NCBI GenBank assembly: GCA_965223045.1
Contig: CBDCVN010000013.1
Coordinates: forward strand, 3,286,001 to 3,350,000
Source of the DNA: CBDCVN01 sp965223045
GTDB lineage: Bacteria > Deinococcota > Deinococci > Deinococcales > Trueperaceae
Reading direction: 5' to 3'
Length of the DNA stretch: 64,000 bases
The number at the start of each line of letters is the position of its first letter. The first letter of the stretch is position 1. Made by a program: the position numbers and the translations under genes. Positions 44,640 through 53,154 of the stretch are shown here, one piece after another. The notes under the pieces are model-generated. The model was not told the origin of the DNA, searched no databases, and saw only the letters and a list, made by a program, of their open reading frames with translations.

Positions 44640-44762
44640 AGATATTCTCTCTGGAGCATTTAGAATAGAGCTCAAAATAAATTCATAACCCAGAATAGCC
44701 GTAACCGTTGCAGTAATAAACAATATTCATACAATTATTGCCGTTTTTCTTTACATACTCAT
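44640..44762 (-). pseudogene. DUF4386 5' fragment
   Basis: The minus strand from ATG 44762 reads M-S-M-stop-RKTAIIV-stop-ILFITATVTAILGYE then ILSSILNAPE, aligning with the first ~40 codons of the DUF4386 genes at 40282 and 46632. Two in-frame stops and loss of the rest show a dead duplicate left between the two MDR genes. Confidence 0.8.
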
Positions 44763-44764
44763 TA

Positions 44765-45796
44765 TTACTTCCTTTGTTTGGTATTTAAATCGTTTTTTGA
44801 TTTGCTCAGTTCGGTTTTATCATTATGTTCCACAGTAATGACTACATTTCCCTTTTTGTGCCCTCTTTCAGCATGCCTATAAGCCTCGGCAATTTGCTCC
44901 AATGGATAGCTTCTATCAATAACCGTTTTAATCTTTCCTGCCTCAATAAGCTTTTTAAGCTCTTTGAGAAAGATTAGGCGCTCTGGAACTGGCCGAAGAC
45001 CTGTAGCTGAAAAAATTGTTTTCTTACTGCCGATCTTTGAAGTCCATAACATTTGAAGAAGAATTGGTAGCGTAGGGAAGGTTTTAAGATAGGCACCTTT
45101 TTGCGTTAGCGAACCTTTACAGCGTAAAAATGAACTTTTGTTTTCTGTGTCAAAAATAATGTCATAGGTTTCACCCCTCTTAGTAAAATCCTCTTTGGTG
45201 TAATTAATTACCTTATCGACTCCCAGAGATTTCACCAGTTCTAAATTTGTGGTGCTGCATACCCCGGTGACTTCTGCCCCAAAGTATTTGGCGAGCTGCA
45301 CTGCAGCTGTACCTATACTTCCAGAAGCGCCACTGATAAAGGCTTTTTGCCCGCTCTGAATATTTGCCTTATCTACAAGAAAATTCCATGCTGCTAATGC
45401 CCCACAGACAGGAGCAACTTCCTCATAAGTCATATTGGACGGTTTTATTGCTAGAAACCCCTCTTCAGGCATACATACAAACTCGGCATAACAACTAAAA
45501 CTGGACCCAGTAGATCCAAAAACTTTATCACCTTCTTTAAATTGCTTTACATCTTTGCCTATTGCTTCAATCTCTCCAGCAAACTCAGACCCTTGTATAG
45601 TCCTTTTTGGTTTTATAAGACCAGTAAAAAATCTTCCAATAAACGGCTCACCCTTTCGCATCATACTGTCCGATAGTGTTACTGCTGCCGCACGTATTCT
45701 TATCAGTACTTCATTATCCTTGGGGGTAGGTTTTTCTACCTCTCTCAGTTGAAGAAGATCCAGTGATCCATATTTGTACTGGACGGCCGCTTTCAT
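44765..45796 (-). CDS. MDR family oxidoreductase-like protein (copy a)
   Basis: 343 residues. The N-terminus MKAAVQYKYGSLDLLQLREV and the Rossmann loop ISGASGSIGTAAVQLAKYFG near 150 define the same zinc-free MDR group as copies b and c. NLELVKSLGVDKVINYTKED is nearly identical to copy c, so a and c are closer to each other than to b. An extra ~15 Lys/Asn-rich residues end the chain. GGAGG lies before the ATG. First intact MDR gene of the array. Confidence 0.87.
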   Translation of the reverse strand: MKAAVQYKYGSLDLLQLREVEKPTPKDNEVLIRIRAAAVTLSDSMMRKGEPFIGRFFTGLIKPKRTIQGSEFAGEIEAIGKDVKQFKEGDKVFGSTGSSFSCYAEFVCMPEEGFLAIKPSNMTYEEVAPVCGALAAWNFLVDKANIQSGQKAFISGASGSIGTAAVQLAKYFGAEVTGVCSTTNLELVKSLGVDKVINYTKEDFTKRGETYDIIFDTENKSSFLRCKGSLTQKGAYLKTFPTLPILLQMLWTSKIGSKKTIFSATGLRPVPERLIFLKELKKLIEAGKIKTVIDRSYPLEQIAEAYRHAERGHKKGNVVITVEHNDKTELSKSKNDLNTKQRK

Positions 45797-45945
45797 GAGT
45801 TACCTCCAAGCTTATTTTGATCTAGCCATGTTCAGGACGGTTTATTTATGCTTAGCAACTTTATCTGTATGCGATTTATTTGGTTACTCGAGCTATTCTT
45901 ATGCCCTAGGGTTCTCATTGATTTGCTTTGATCTATTTTTCCAGA

Positions 45946-46632
45946 CTAGGAGTTGATTGCAAATAGATTAAAGCCTTTAACGATCAGCCATACCGCTAGA
46001 AACATTTCATTCAAGGCTATTGGAAGAACCAAAAAGATGAAGATCATTGATGTAGGGCTAAGGCCAAAAATCGCCAACATGTCTGCGGCAAACAACAATA
46101 TGCCTCCAATGAAACCCCAGACAGATATAAATCGTGAAACAAGTTTTGATTGATACAATAAATAATTCAAAATCAGAGCAGTTATGCTAAAAGCGATTCC
46201 AGGTCCAAGCAAATAAGTCCAGTCACTTACTGCCAGTAATAAAGTGCCTAAAGCTTGAAAATTTGCAGCATCCGGAGCTGCTATTTGTACAAATTCCTGA
46301 CTTATTGTCACTAGTGATAGTAGGCTAATTGCACCAACAATAAGGATAACAGACTCAATAATCCTAGAAGCAAGGTAGCCAAGGGTTAAGGCTTCATTAT
46401 GCTTTTTAAAGATTGGAAACAGCATAACTGGAATGACAATAACTGCAATGGAATTAATTGAATCAATGAGCACCCCTATTATCATTAGGGTTGAATTTGC
46501 AGAAACATTAACAAGAAAATCTGGAGCACTTAGAATAGGGCTTAGAATAACTTAATAACCTATTATAGACGTAGCTGTCGCAGTTATAAATAATACTCCC
46601 ACGATTATTGCGGTCTTTCTGTATGTATTCAC
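45946..46632 (-). pseudogene. DUF4386 family gene with in-frame stop (copy a)
   Basis: Starting at GTG 46632 the frame reads NTYRKTAIIVGVLFITATAT then SIIGY, a TAA at 46554-46552, and then continues without shift as VILSPILSAPDFLVN to the ATG 46485 and on to 45946. A single nonsense change splits an otherwise intact gene of ~228 codons. Translation from 46485 would give a 179-residue protein lacking the first helix. The start codon is GTG where the sister gene has ATG. Confidence 0.8.
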
Positions 46633-46663
46633 TTCTTTCTCCTTATTCAAAGCCCTACGGGCA

Positions 46664-46910
46664 CCACCAGCTAAAGACTGGTGGATTGTCTTAAGTACTG
46701 AAAGTACATTTCCCGACTAAGAGTCGGCTAAAGATGACTTGTCCAACTCCTCCAGAACACATCATTTGGACTATACCTACTATTTGCTGACTCCTTTGTC
46801 AGAATCACTTATGGCTTCGTTTTTCATGTGCTTCCCTAAAAAAGTATTCTAGGCTTTTTTATCTACCAAAGATTATGCTAAAAGCAACCAACTAAAGTTG
46901 GGGGTTTTAA
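46664..46910. repeat. Cluster of hairpins, possible IS200/IS605-derived element
   Basis: Three strong hairpins lie in this 330-bp gap: CCACCAG-ctaaaga-CTGGTGG (46664-46684), CCGACT-aag-AGTCGG (46713-46727) and CCAAC-taaa-GTTGG (46888-46901) next to GGGTT-tt-AACCC. CTAAAG recurs in or beside each of the three. IS200/IS605 elements carry such subterminal hairpins, but no transposase is present, so this could be a small non-autonomous derivative. No gene is visible. Confidence 0.45.
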
Positions 46911-46965
46911 CCCTCCCATATTGGGACAATAAACTTTCGTGCTCTGATCTTGCTGATGCCAAGTG

Positions 46966-47649
46966 TTACTTTGTTTCTGAACCATCCCTTATTCCCTTGA
47001 CCATAAGCCATACTCCAATGGTTAATTCAAATGGCAAGTTTGGAAGGAATACAAACAGCGGAACATCATAGCCTAATAGCACAAAAAGCTCTCCTATGAA
47101 CGCCATAGTGACTGCTATGAGGCCCCAGAGAGACAAAAGCCGTGGGATATATCCTGACTTGAAGAATAGGTAATAGAACATTGTTGCCCCAAAGGCAAAG
47201 ACCAACGTATGTAGTGAGTATCCAAAACTCTGGGATTCATAGAACAGATTCCCCAGAGTCTGCAAGTAGGTGGGGTGTCCCTCTATCACAGATTCTTGAC
47301 TTATACGCAAGAGAGAAAAAACTGATATTTCCCTGACAGCAAGGAGTGCTGCTTCTATAAGATACAGTCCCAAGGCCACAAGGGCTATCTTCCCGTTCTG
47401 TTTTTTTAAGGTCACAAAGAGCAGGCTGCCTAGGAGGACTATTCCAATAGTAGTGATCATCTCACCCACAATGCTTACTCGCATCTGCAAGGCGTTATTT
47501 GCAATGTTGGTCATGATATCGGATATGTTAGGCACAGATAATTTTAGTAGATCAACAGGTGCAAGAAAGAGTCCACTGATCGCAGATGCAACTGCTTGAA
47601 GAAGGAATGCTGCGCCTAAGAGTCTGGGAGTATTTTTATCTAAATTCAT
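46966..47649 (-). CDS. DUF4386 family membrane protein (copy d)
   Basis: 227 residues with six hydrophobic helices. NTPRLLGAAFLLQAVASAIS opens, and the middle LYLIEAALLAVREISVFSLL with RISQES, then YIPRLLSLWGL, are DUF4386 hallmarks. It is the most divergent of the copies. It starts 8 bp after the MscS stop and is probably co-transcribed with it. Function unknown. Confidence 0.8.
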   Translation of the reverse strand: MNLDKNTPRLLGAAFLLQAVASAISGLFLAPVDLLKLSVPNISDIMTNIANNALQMRVSIVGEMITTIGIVLLGSLLFVTLKKQNGKIALVALGLYLIEAALLAVREISVFSLLRISQESVIEGHPTYLQTLGNLFYESQSFGYSLHTLVFAFGATMFYYLFFKSGYIPRLLSLWGLIAVTMAFIGELFVLLGYDVPLFVFLPNLPFELTIGVWLMVKGIRDGSETK

Positions 47650-47657
47650 TTTCTTTC

Positions 47658-48734
47658 CTAACCATTTTTTACCTGTTGTTCTAATTCTGTTATATGCAAA
47701 GTTTGAGTCGGGAAAGCTATTTCAGCATTATGTTCAGTAATGATATCTGCAATTTTTAACAGTACGTCCTGCTTGATTTCATGAAATTTAATCCAATTAA
47801 TAGTACGGGTAAAAGCACAAACAAAGAAATCACAAGAAGAGGCATTAAGAGCATTAAAGTGTACAACCGTATCCTGTAAATTATCGATTTCCTCATGGGC
47901 GATGAGCATGTTACGCACAGTGTCTGTAATAGATTTCATTTGGGCAATGTCATCATAACGAATACCAATAGTCTCATAAATCCGTCGATGGCTCATGCGT
48001 GAAGGATTCTCCACTGCTACTTGGGTAAATACTGAATTAGGAATATAAAGAGGTCGTTTGTCAAAGGTACGAATCGTTGTCATCCGCCAGCCAATTTTTT
48101 CAACTGTGCCTTCAATATCACGATCTGGTGAACAAACCCAGTCACCTATATTAAATGGGCGATCCCAATAAATCATCATCGCACCAAAGAAATTAGCGAG
48201 TAAGTCCTTGGCAGCAAAACCCACTATTATACCGCTAATGCCACCAAATGTTAGTACAGCATTAATCGAATAGCCCAACGCCTGCAGTACAATCAAACTG
48301 GTAGTGATAAATATTGATGCCTTAAGCAAGTTAGTAATAGCACCAATTGTGGTGAAGTCAATATCTTCATTTTTTTGCTTACGGTGCTCAACTATAGCTC
48401 CTGCACCATTCTTTATAAATCTCAGTAGTGTCCAACCAACAATAATAATGAACAAAACTTCGCAGATTTTAGGGATGGAGGTGAGTATCGGGGACTCAAT
48501 TTGCTGGCTAATAACCTCTCCTACAATACTGATACCAACTAACCAAATTGTTACACGAATTGGACGGTAAATAGCTACCATAAATGCATCATCAAACAAA
48601 TTCTGAGTTTTATGCAGCTTATACTTCAGTAGATTGAGTAATATGCGTGAGAAATAACTAAGTACAAACGTTAAAAAGATTGTAACAAGCACATACAATA
48701 TCCAGATATTCTCACTAGTTAGAAATTCATCCAT
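47658..48734 (-). CDS. MscS family mechanosensitive ion channel
   Basis: 358 residues. Four to five N-terminal membrane helices are followed by the pore helix and beta domain: LTFGGISGIIVGFAAKDLLA then NFFGAMMIYWDRPFNIGDWV, the MscS signature at about residues 180-220. VEKIGWRMTTIRTFDKRPLY is the next conserved block. It opens under membrane tension to release solutes (family knowledge). The YnaI-like membrane layout is an inference. TAGAAT lies 7 nt before the ATG. Confidence 0.92.
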   Translation of the reverse strand: MDEFLTSENIWILYVLVTIFLTFVLSYFSRILLNLLKYKLHKTQNLFDDAFMVAIYRPIRVTIWLVGISIVGEVISQQIESPILTSIPKICEVLFIIIVGWTLLRFIKNGAGAIVEHRKQKNEDIDFTTIGAITNLLKASIFITTSLIVLQALGYSINAVLTFGGISGIIVGFAAKDLLANFFGAMMIYWDRPFNIGDWVCSPDRDIEGTVEKIGWRMTTIRTFDKRPLYIPNSVFTQVAVENPSRMSHRRIYETIGIRYDDIAQMKSITDTVRNMLIAHEEIDNLQDTVVHFNALNASSCDFFVCAFTRTINWIKFHEIKQDVLLKIADIITEHNAEIAFPTQTLHITELEQQVKNG

Positions 48735-48741
48735 ATCATAT

Positions 48742-48747
48742 ATTCTA
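48742..48747 (-). promoter_or_regulatory. -10 box TAGAAT before mscS
   Basis: TAGAAT on the minus strand is followed by 7 nt and ATG 48734; no -35 of note. Leaderless-type spacing. Confidence 0.4.
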
Positions 48748-48775
48748 AATTATTTTGCATATGTGTTCCTATTAG

Positions 48776-48916
48776 GAATTATGGGGGCAGGTTTTGCGCA
48801 AAAATACCAACATGCTAAAAATGTGCCTCGAGTTAGGTTTTCAGATTGAGCCTGACCCTGATGATACGGCTCTGGTTATTGTAACTTTGCCATTGACACG
48901 TCAAAAAACAGCTTAG
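48776..48916 (+). pseudogene. GNAT acetyltransferase, C-terminal remnant
   Basis: Plus-strand frame GQVLRKNTNMLKMCLELGFQ continuing IEPDPDDTALVIVTL to a stop at 48914-48916. The N-x-x-M-L-x-x-x-x-E-L-G-F pattern is the last part of a GNAT domain such as those in protein-lysine acetyltransferases fused to acyl-CoA synthetase-like modules. Nothing of the N-terminal part is present. It lies between mscS and the HDAC-like gene. Confidence 0.6.
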
Positions 48917-49842
48917 ACAAAAGGACGTAAATAAGCCACGACACTGGCGGCAAGGGCTTCATGATTATAGCCACCTTCCAGCAGGGAAATGATATTGCCA
49001 TTACAGAAATTCTGTGCGAAATTGGATAATTGCATTCCTATCCAATGATAATCCTCTTCAGTTAAATTCATTTCTGCTAAAGGATCATCTTTGTGACCGT
49101 CAAACCCAGCAGAAACAAGAAGCAATTCCGGCTTAAAACTTTCCAGTTTAGGAAGAACTTTTTGGCTGAATGCTTCCCTGTATGCTTTGCCATTTGTCCC
49201 GGCGAGCAGCTCCACATTAACAATATTGCCCACCGAGCCATGTTCATCCTCTTTACCAGTACCGGGGTAGAATGGGCTTTGATGGGTGGAGATATAAAGG
49301 ATGCGCTTGTCTTGCCAAACAATATTTTGTGTGCCATTGCCATGATGCACATCGAAATCGACAATTGCCACGTGTTGCAAATTTTTATGTTTCAGGGCAT
49401 AAAGTGCGGCAATAGCGATATTGTTGAAAAGACAAAATCCCATGGCTCTATTCCTCTCAGCATGATGACCGGGCGGGCGCACGGCGCAAAACGCACTGGT
49501 GTAATCACTACTAAAAATCAAATCGACAACAGCGCAGGATGCACCCACTGCCCTGTAGGCCGCATCAAGGCTGCCTGCTGACATCACTGTGTCACCGCCA
49601 TCCAGATAAATAGAACCTGACACAGGCGCACTGTTTTTAATTTCATTCAAGTAATCTTGTGTATGCGCCAACAGGATATTGTCATCTGTGCCCAGAGGCG
49701 CATCTATAAATTCCAATTGATCTTTATAATTACAGTTTTTGAGTGCTTTCAGGATGGCAGAGAGCCGCCCAGCATTTTCCGGATGCATCGACCCTGTATC
49801 GTGCTTCAAGCAGTCAGGGTGGCTATAAATCGCTATGGTCAT
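48913..49842 (-). CDS. Histone deacetylase family protein
   Basis: 310 residues from ATG 49842, supported by TATATT 7 nt upstream; a TTG at 49851 is less likely. All class II-type HDAC motifs are visible: HPENAGRLSAILKAL, RPPGHHAERNRAMGFCLFNN with the catalytic His pair, VAIVDFDVHHGNGTQ with the zinc Asp and His, VSAGFDGHKDDPLAEM with the second zinc Asp, and LLEGGYNHEAL. Bacterial members deacetylate proteins, acetoin-related or polyamine substrates; which one is unclear. Its stop overlaps the GNAT remnant on the opposite strand. Confidence 0.92.
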   Translation of the reverse strand: MTIAIYSHPDCLKHDTGSMHPENAGRLSAILKALKNCNYKDQLEFIDAPLGTDDNILLAHTQDYLNEIKNSAPVSGSIYLDGGDTVMSAGSLDAAYRAVGASCAVVDLIFSSDYTSAFCAVRPPGHHAERNRAMGFCLFNNIAIAALYALKHKNLQHVAIVDFDVHHGNGTQNIVWQDKRILYISTHQSPFYPGTGKEDEHGSVGNIVNVELLAGTNGKAYREAFSQKVLPKLESFKPELLLVSAGFDGHKDDPLAEMNLTEEDYHWIGMQLSNFAQNFCNGNIISLLEGGYNHEALAASVVAYLRPFV

Positions 49843-49849
49843 GTTTAAC

Positions 49850-49855
49850 AATATA
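49850..49855 (-). promoter_or_regulatory. -10 box TATATT before HDAC-like gene
   Basis: TATATT on the minus strand, 7 nt before ATG 49842; leaderless-type spacing. Confidence 0.4.
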
Positions 49856-49882
49856 ACCGTCTGTGATCATCACTATCATATT

Positions 49883-50048
49883 TTATTTACGCTGCCTTTT
49901 TCTCTTCTGCTTTAGCAGCGGTTTCGCAAGTTGGTTATTCCATATGGAAGTGGCCAGCTTGCAGCTTTTAGCCCTACCTGCTTTCGGCATCTCAATAGTC
50001 AGGACGCTCAGATTTAAGCCTTTAAAGTAATGGAAAACAGCACCTTTT
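49883..50048 (-). pseudogene. C-terminal protein fragment, family uncertain
   Basis: The minus strand is open for ~54 codons: FHYFKGLNLSVLTIEMPKAG then RAKSCKLATSIWNNQLAKPL and a basic tail, ending at TAA 49883. The phrase VLTIEMPKAGR recalls the end of M14-type amidase/carboxypeptidase domains, but this is weak. No start is present. It occupies the first part of the 49.85-50.4 kb gap. Confidence 0.3.
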
Positions 50049-50093
50049 CACTTAAATGCTCCTGCTGGTCCTATTATCAAATAAATTAGCCTT

Positions 50094-50215
50094 ATGTCAG
50101 AAAAAGTCCTACATAGTACGTCAAATTTTTACTGATTATTTAGGGGGAGGGGGTCGCTTAGAATAGGATAACTTAGAGTAGTAAATGCTTTTAAGTATGT
50201 TACCTGCTCGAGAAA
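50094..50215 (+). repeat. Shared upstream module, copy A
   Basis: Begins with the 21-bp box ATGTCAG...CCTACAT (50094-50114), then ~100 bp similar to copies B (54077) and C (60712, reversed), including CTTAGAATA and ATGCTTTTAAG. It ends with GAGAAAGGAATAACAT, which aligns with the ribosome site and start of the gene after copy B. No clear gene follows here; the remaining gap to 50408 holds only a ~40-codon open frame (50249). Confidence 0.65.
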
Positions 50216-50628
50216 GGAATAACATATATAGAGTTGTTCGGAAACAAAATGTTGGACCAAATAGTTGACTCATTAGATAAAAGATTTGTACCCTTGCTAA
50301 GACTTAGCTGTCACATTTTGCATTTCCGGAGCTTTAAATTGAGCAATTGTACATTTTATAATGCACGCTAGCTTATTTCTGAACAAGTCTAATGTCGCCA
50401 TCACTCCCTTACCTGACCTCAACAACACGTCGATAAAGTGAAATAAGAATATTGCTAACTACAAATGTTGATACTGCTAGAATGAGGTATTTGAGTAACG
50501 ATGGCAAGGCTGTGTTGAGTAAGAGCAACGCAATTAATCCCAACATAATTACATGAATAATGTAAACATCGTAAGAATTTTGGTTCAGTTCATTTAAAAT
50601 TCGATTGGGTTTATTTGCATAGCGCCAG

Positions 50629-52009
50629 CAGGCTTTTTTCATGAAGGTATCAAAAGCCCAGAAATTCTGGTATGAGGTAAGGTTTCGAAGCGAAACGACG
50701 TGTTTGCCTAAGAACAGAAGTAGTACCTCGTAGGTGAAACAGACTCAGTACAAGATTACGTAAAGCAGCAAAGCTTTGAGCTCCTTTCCTTAAACGACAA
50801 AAATCCTCTCTCCATATCGTATCCCTCTTGTGATGAGAACGATTCTCTATAGCCCAATGCCCTCGCCACCATAGGTAAAACTTCCTTGCATCCCCATGAG
50901 CGCTGGTAATGGCATATTGTGTCTCCTGAGACTTGATTTCACCTGTTGTTTTACACACAACGGTACGAATGCATCGAACGAAATACTGTGCTTCAGGTAA
51001 CTGTCCTTGGGTTACCTCATCAACTGGTCTTGTTTCAATTTCTCGCAACCATATTTCTCCACTTCTATGCTCTTCATCCTCAATTTGGCTATCCTCTTCA
51101 CAAAACTCAAGACTAAATGCCCACTCAGCAAATTTCTTTAAACTTGATCGATTATCCTTCAATGCTAAGAAATACCTTCCATTTGCCTCTAACACAGCAT
51201 CGATAACTGCTCGTTCTGTAAACGCTGCGTCCCCTGTCAGTATCCATGGTCTACCAAACACCTCATTTAATATCCCTATCATTTGCCTAGCTGTTTTCGC
51301 TTCATCTGTCTTTACTTGTTCTTGCATTAAAGTCATACCCACTTGATTAATGTACAGTGACAACATGTGCAACCCCTTATCCCCACAACGCTTACGTGTG
51401 CTACCCCTAAGGTGTTTCCCATCCACATGAATCACTAACATCTCACTCACTGGAATTACTTTATTCAGTGTTTCTATTGCCCATATTTTAAGTTGGTGTT
51501 CTAATTCCACAATACACCTCTCTAGAATCCAGAAAAATCTATACAATGTAACCTCAGAGGGGAGGTACTTTTCACCTTTTAGAGTTCTAAACCCCTGCTC
51601 ATATAATTCCTCTGCTTGATCTTCAAGCCACTGGTGTAGCTCTCGAACATTTTCAGACCCAGCACAAATCCCCATTAGCACAAGCCTCCATAATGTTTCC
51701 ATGCTATAACGGCATTTGCTTAATTGCCGTTCCTCTCTAACCCTCATAACATATGCTATTGGACTTGGTATACTCGCTTGATGTGTAGTTCCTGTGTTTT
51801 TCATACCTACACATCATTTCTTCTTTTTCTTTTGATTTCATGAAGCACAACAATTTCATAAGAATGCTAGATTTTCTTGTCTAAAACAAACTGATTTAAA
51901 ATCCCAATTATCCCTTAAGGAACTAAAATACTCTAAATTTTGCCTCTTCAGTTTATTCATAAAAATTAGTGGGCTTTTCGTGAGAATTCTTCTTCATGAA
52001 AAAAGCCTG
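50629..52009 (-). mobile_element. ISAs1-family element (1,381 bp)
   Basis: 18-bp terminal repeats CAGGCTTTTTTCATGAAG (left; the reverse complement at the right end), flanked by TAGCGCCAG at 50620-50628 and 52010-52018, a 9-bp target duplication. It carries one transposase gene. Intact and apparently recent, since both duplications are identical. Confidence 0.93.
50650..51804 (-). CDS. ISAs1-family transposase
   Basis: 384 residues. The N-terminal DDE_Tnp_1-associated domain includes YSMETLWRLVLMGICAGSEN. The core follows: VIHVDGKHLRGSTRKRCGDK with the first Asp, LTGDAAFTERAVIDAVLEAN with the second, and WWRGHWAIENRSHHKRDTIW with the Glu (GHWxIEN..H...D). Complete. Start ATG at 51804, 206 bp inside the right end of the element. 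Confidence 0.93.
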   Translation of the reverse strand: MKNTGTTHQASIPSPIAYVMRVREERQLSKCRYSMETLWRLVLMGICAGSENVRELHQWLEDQAEELYEQGFRTLKGEKYLPSEVTLYRFFWILERCIVELEHQLKIWAIETLNKVIPVSEMLVIHVDGKHLRGSTRKRCGDKGLHMLSLYINQVGMTLMQEQVKTDEAKTARQMIGILNEVFGRPWILTGDAAFTERAVIDAVLEANGRYFLALKDNRSSLKKFAEWAFSLEFCEEDSQIEDEEHRSGEIWLREIETRPVDEVTQGQLPEAQYFVRCIRTVVCKTTGEIKSQETQYAITSAHGDARKFYLWWRGHWAIENRSHHKRDTIWREDFCRLRKGAQSFAALRNLVLSLFHLRGTTSVLRQTRRFASKPYLIPEFLGF

Positions 52010-52183
52010 TAGCGCCAGAAGGTTTCCATCATCAGGTACAACAAACAAAGTAAGGTTAGGTAAAAACTAAGCCACACAATAAGTCTGTCTGCAAACCAAG
52101 AAAAAATAGAGTCTCCCGAGGAAAGTATGTCGATTTGTGAATTTGTTGTGGGGTGGCACATTCAATTTCCCTAAAGATTCTAT

Positions 52184-52444
52184 CTAGTAAGATAGTCCTG
52201 GTGTTTTATGTAGGTAGGTATTACTTGTAAGTTGTTTAAGCATGAAGTCAGCTACATCGGCTCGAGAAATTTTGAGTTTAATGTTCTCGTTAGCATCAAA
52301 CCCATGCTTGTAAATACCTATCCGTTCACCATTCGTTAAGTTTACGGGGCGCACAAATGCTGTAACTGTATGTCCTTGCTCGAGTGCTTGCTTGACTAGT
52401 TCTTGACCTGTACCACCTGTTGCTCCAAAAATTATAATGTTCAT
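52184..52444 (-). pseudogene. NAD(P)-binding (NmrA/SDR-type) protein with internal deletion
   Basis: 86 codons. The first ~32 residues, MNIIIFGATGGTGQELVKQA through VTAFVRP, are the Rossmann start. From VRPVNLTNGERIG on, the sequence is the C-terminal part, IKLKISRADVADFMLKQLTS to the end. Family members are ~210 residues, with VRP occurring at both places, so ~125 residues seem lost by recombination at the VRP codons. The frame is kept, but the product lacks most of the fold. GGAGAAA precedes the ATG. Confidence 0.7.
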
Positions 52445-52490
52445 TTTATTTCTCCTTGCTTTGTGTCTAGCAGTCAGCTCGTAAGAGATA

Positions 52491-52928
52491 TCAAGCAGCC
52501 GATCTAGGCCACTTCCATGCAGTCCAGATGATGAGCGCGAGGAATAAGGCTTCTAGTAGCTCATAGAACCTCCAATAAAACCAAGTCTCGCCCTTGCCCA
52601 CAAACTGCGTGCCGACCAGGACGAAGATGTGGAGAACGCCTACAATGATGTTCACCAAGCGATTCGTTCTGGCCTTCAACGTAAGAGATAGTAAGACCAT
52701 GAAGCTCGGAAAAGCCATAAGCACGGCTCCACTGAACAGGATTGTTTGAGTGAACTGTATGCCTTCCAACTGTCCTTCTACCAGTTCCGCCACGTGTCCT
52801 GGCTGATAGAATGAGAATATATCGTTATAAATATAGAAGAACACCAAGGCTACCCATAGGAAAGCGAGCTTGGTCTTGACATTTACCTTCCTGTCCTCCA
52901 ACATGCTTGCGGTCTCTTTCGTATTCAT
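52491..52928 (-). CDS. DUF6326 family membrane protein
   Basis: 145 residues with four hydrophobic helices: LAFLWVALVFFYIYNDIFSF, ILFSGAVLMAFPSFMVLLSL, LVNIIVGVLHIFVLVGTQFV and YELLEALFLALIIWTAW. The DIFSFYQPGH start and the NR..NI pattern match DUF6326. Role unknown. GC here is near 50 %, clearly above the window's average, and continues to 54.7 kb, suggesting acquisition from a different genome. Confidence 0.65.
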   Translation of the reverse strand: MNTKETASMLEDRKVNVKTKLAFLWVALVFFYIYNDIFSFYQPGHVAELVEGQLEGIQFTQTILFSGAVLMAFPSFMVLLSLTLKARTNRLVNIIVGVLHIFVLVGTQFVGKGETWFYWRFYELLEALFLALIIWTAWKWPRSAA

Positions 52929-53154
52929 TATTCAATCCTCCTAGGTTCAAGTGACTACCAAACTGCGATCGGATAGAGGCTAGTGTTCTACCCTGCTTCG
53001 TCAGGCCAACTAGTATTGAACACCCAATCAAATACATAGTTACCCACATTAACAACATAGTTGTATTTTATCCAGCTTCGGAGGTCACCCAGTTAGCACA
53101 ATTGGCAATTGTGTTAACTGGCAGCTAGAATAGCAAGCACAATAAGAGCAATTC

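Larger units (their letters stand above)
50409..52161 (-). pseudogene. Acyltransferase 3 family gene, C-terminal part split by ISAs1
   Basis: The two flanks of the ISAs1 join in frame after removing the element and one 9-bp duplication: DSIFSWFADRLIVWLSFYLT and LLCLLYLMMETFWRYANKPN from the upstream side, then LNELNQNSYDVYIIHVIMLG through two more helices to VVEVR. The SYxVYIxH motif with long helices is the end of an acyltransferase 3 (membrane O-acyltransferase) protein. About 150 codons remain of ~350, so the gene had already lost its N-terminal part. Confidence 0.75.

Noticed and set aside
52001..52030. Apparent second copy of the acyltransferase fragment start (ATGAAAAAAGCCTG)
   Set aside because: It is the opposite terminal repeat of the ISAs1 element, not a duplicated gene.
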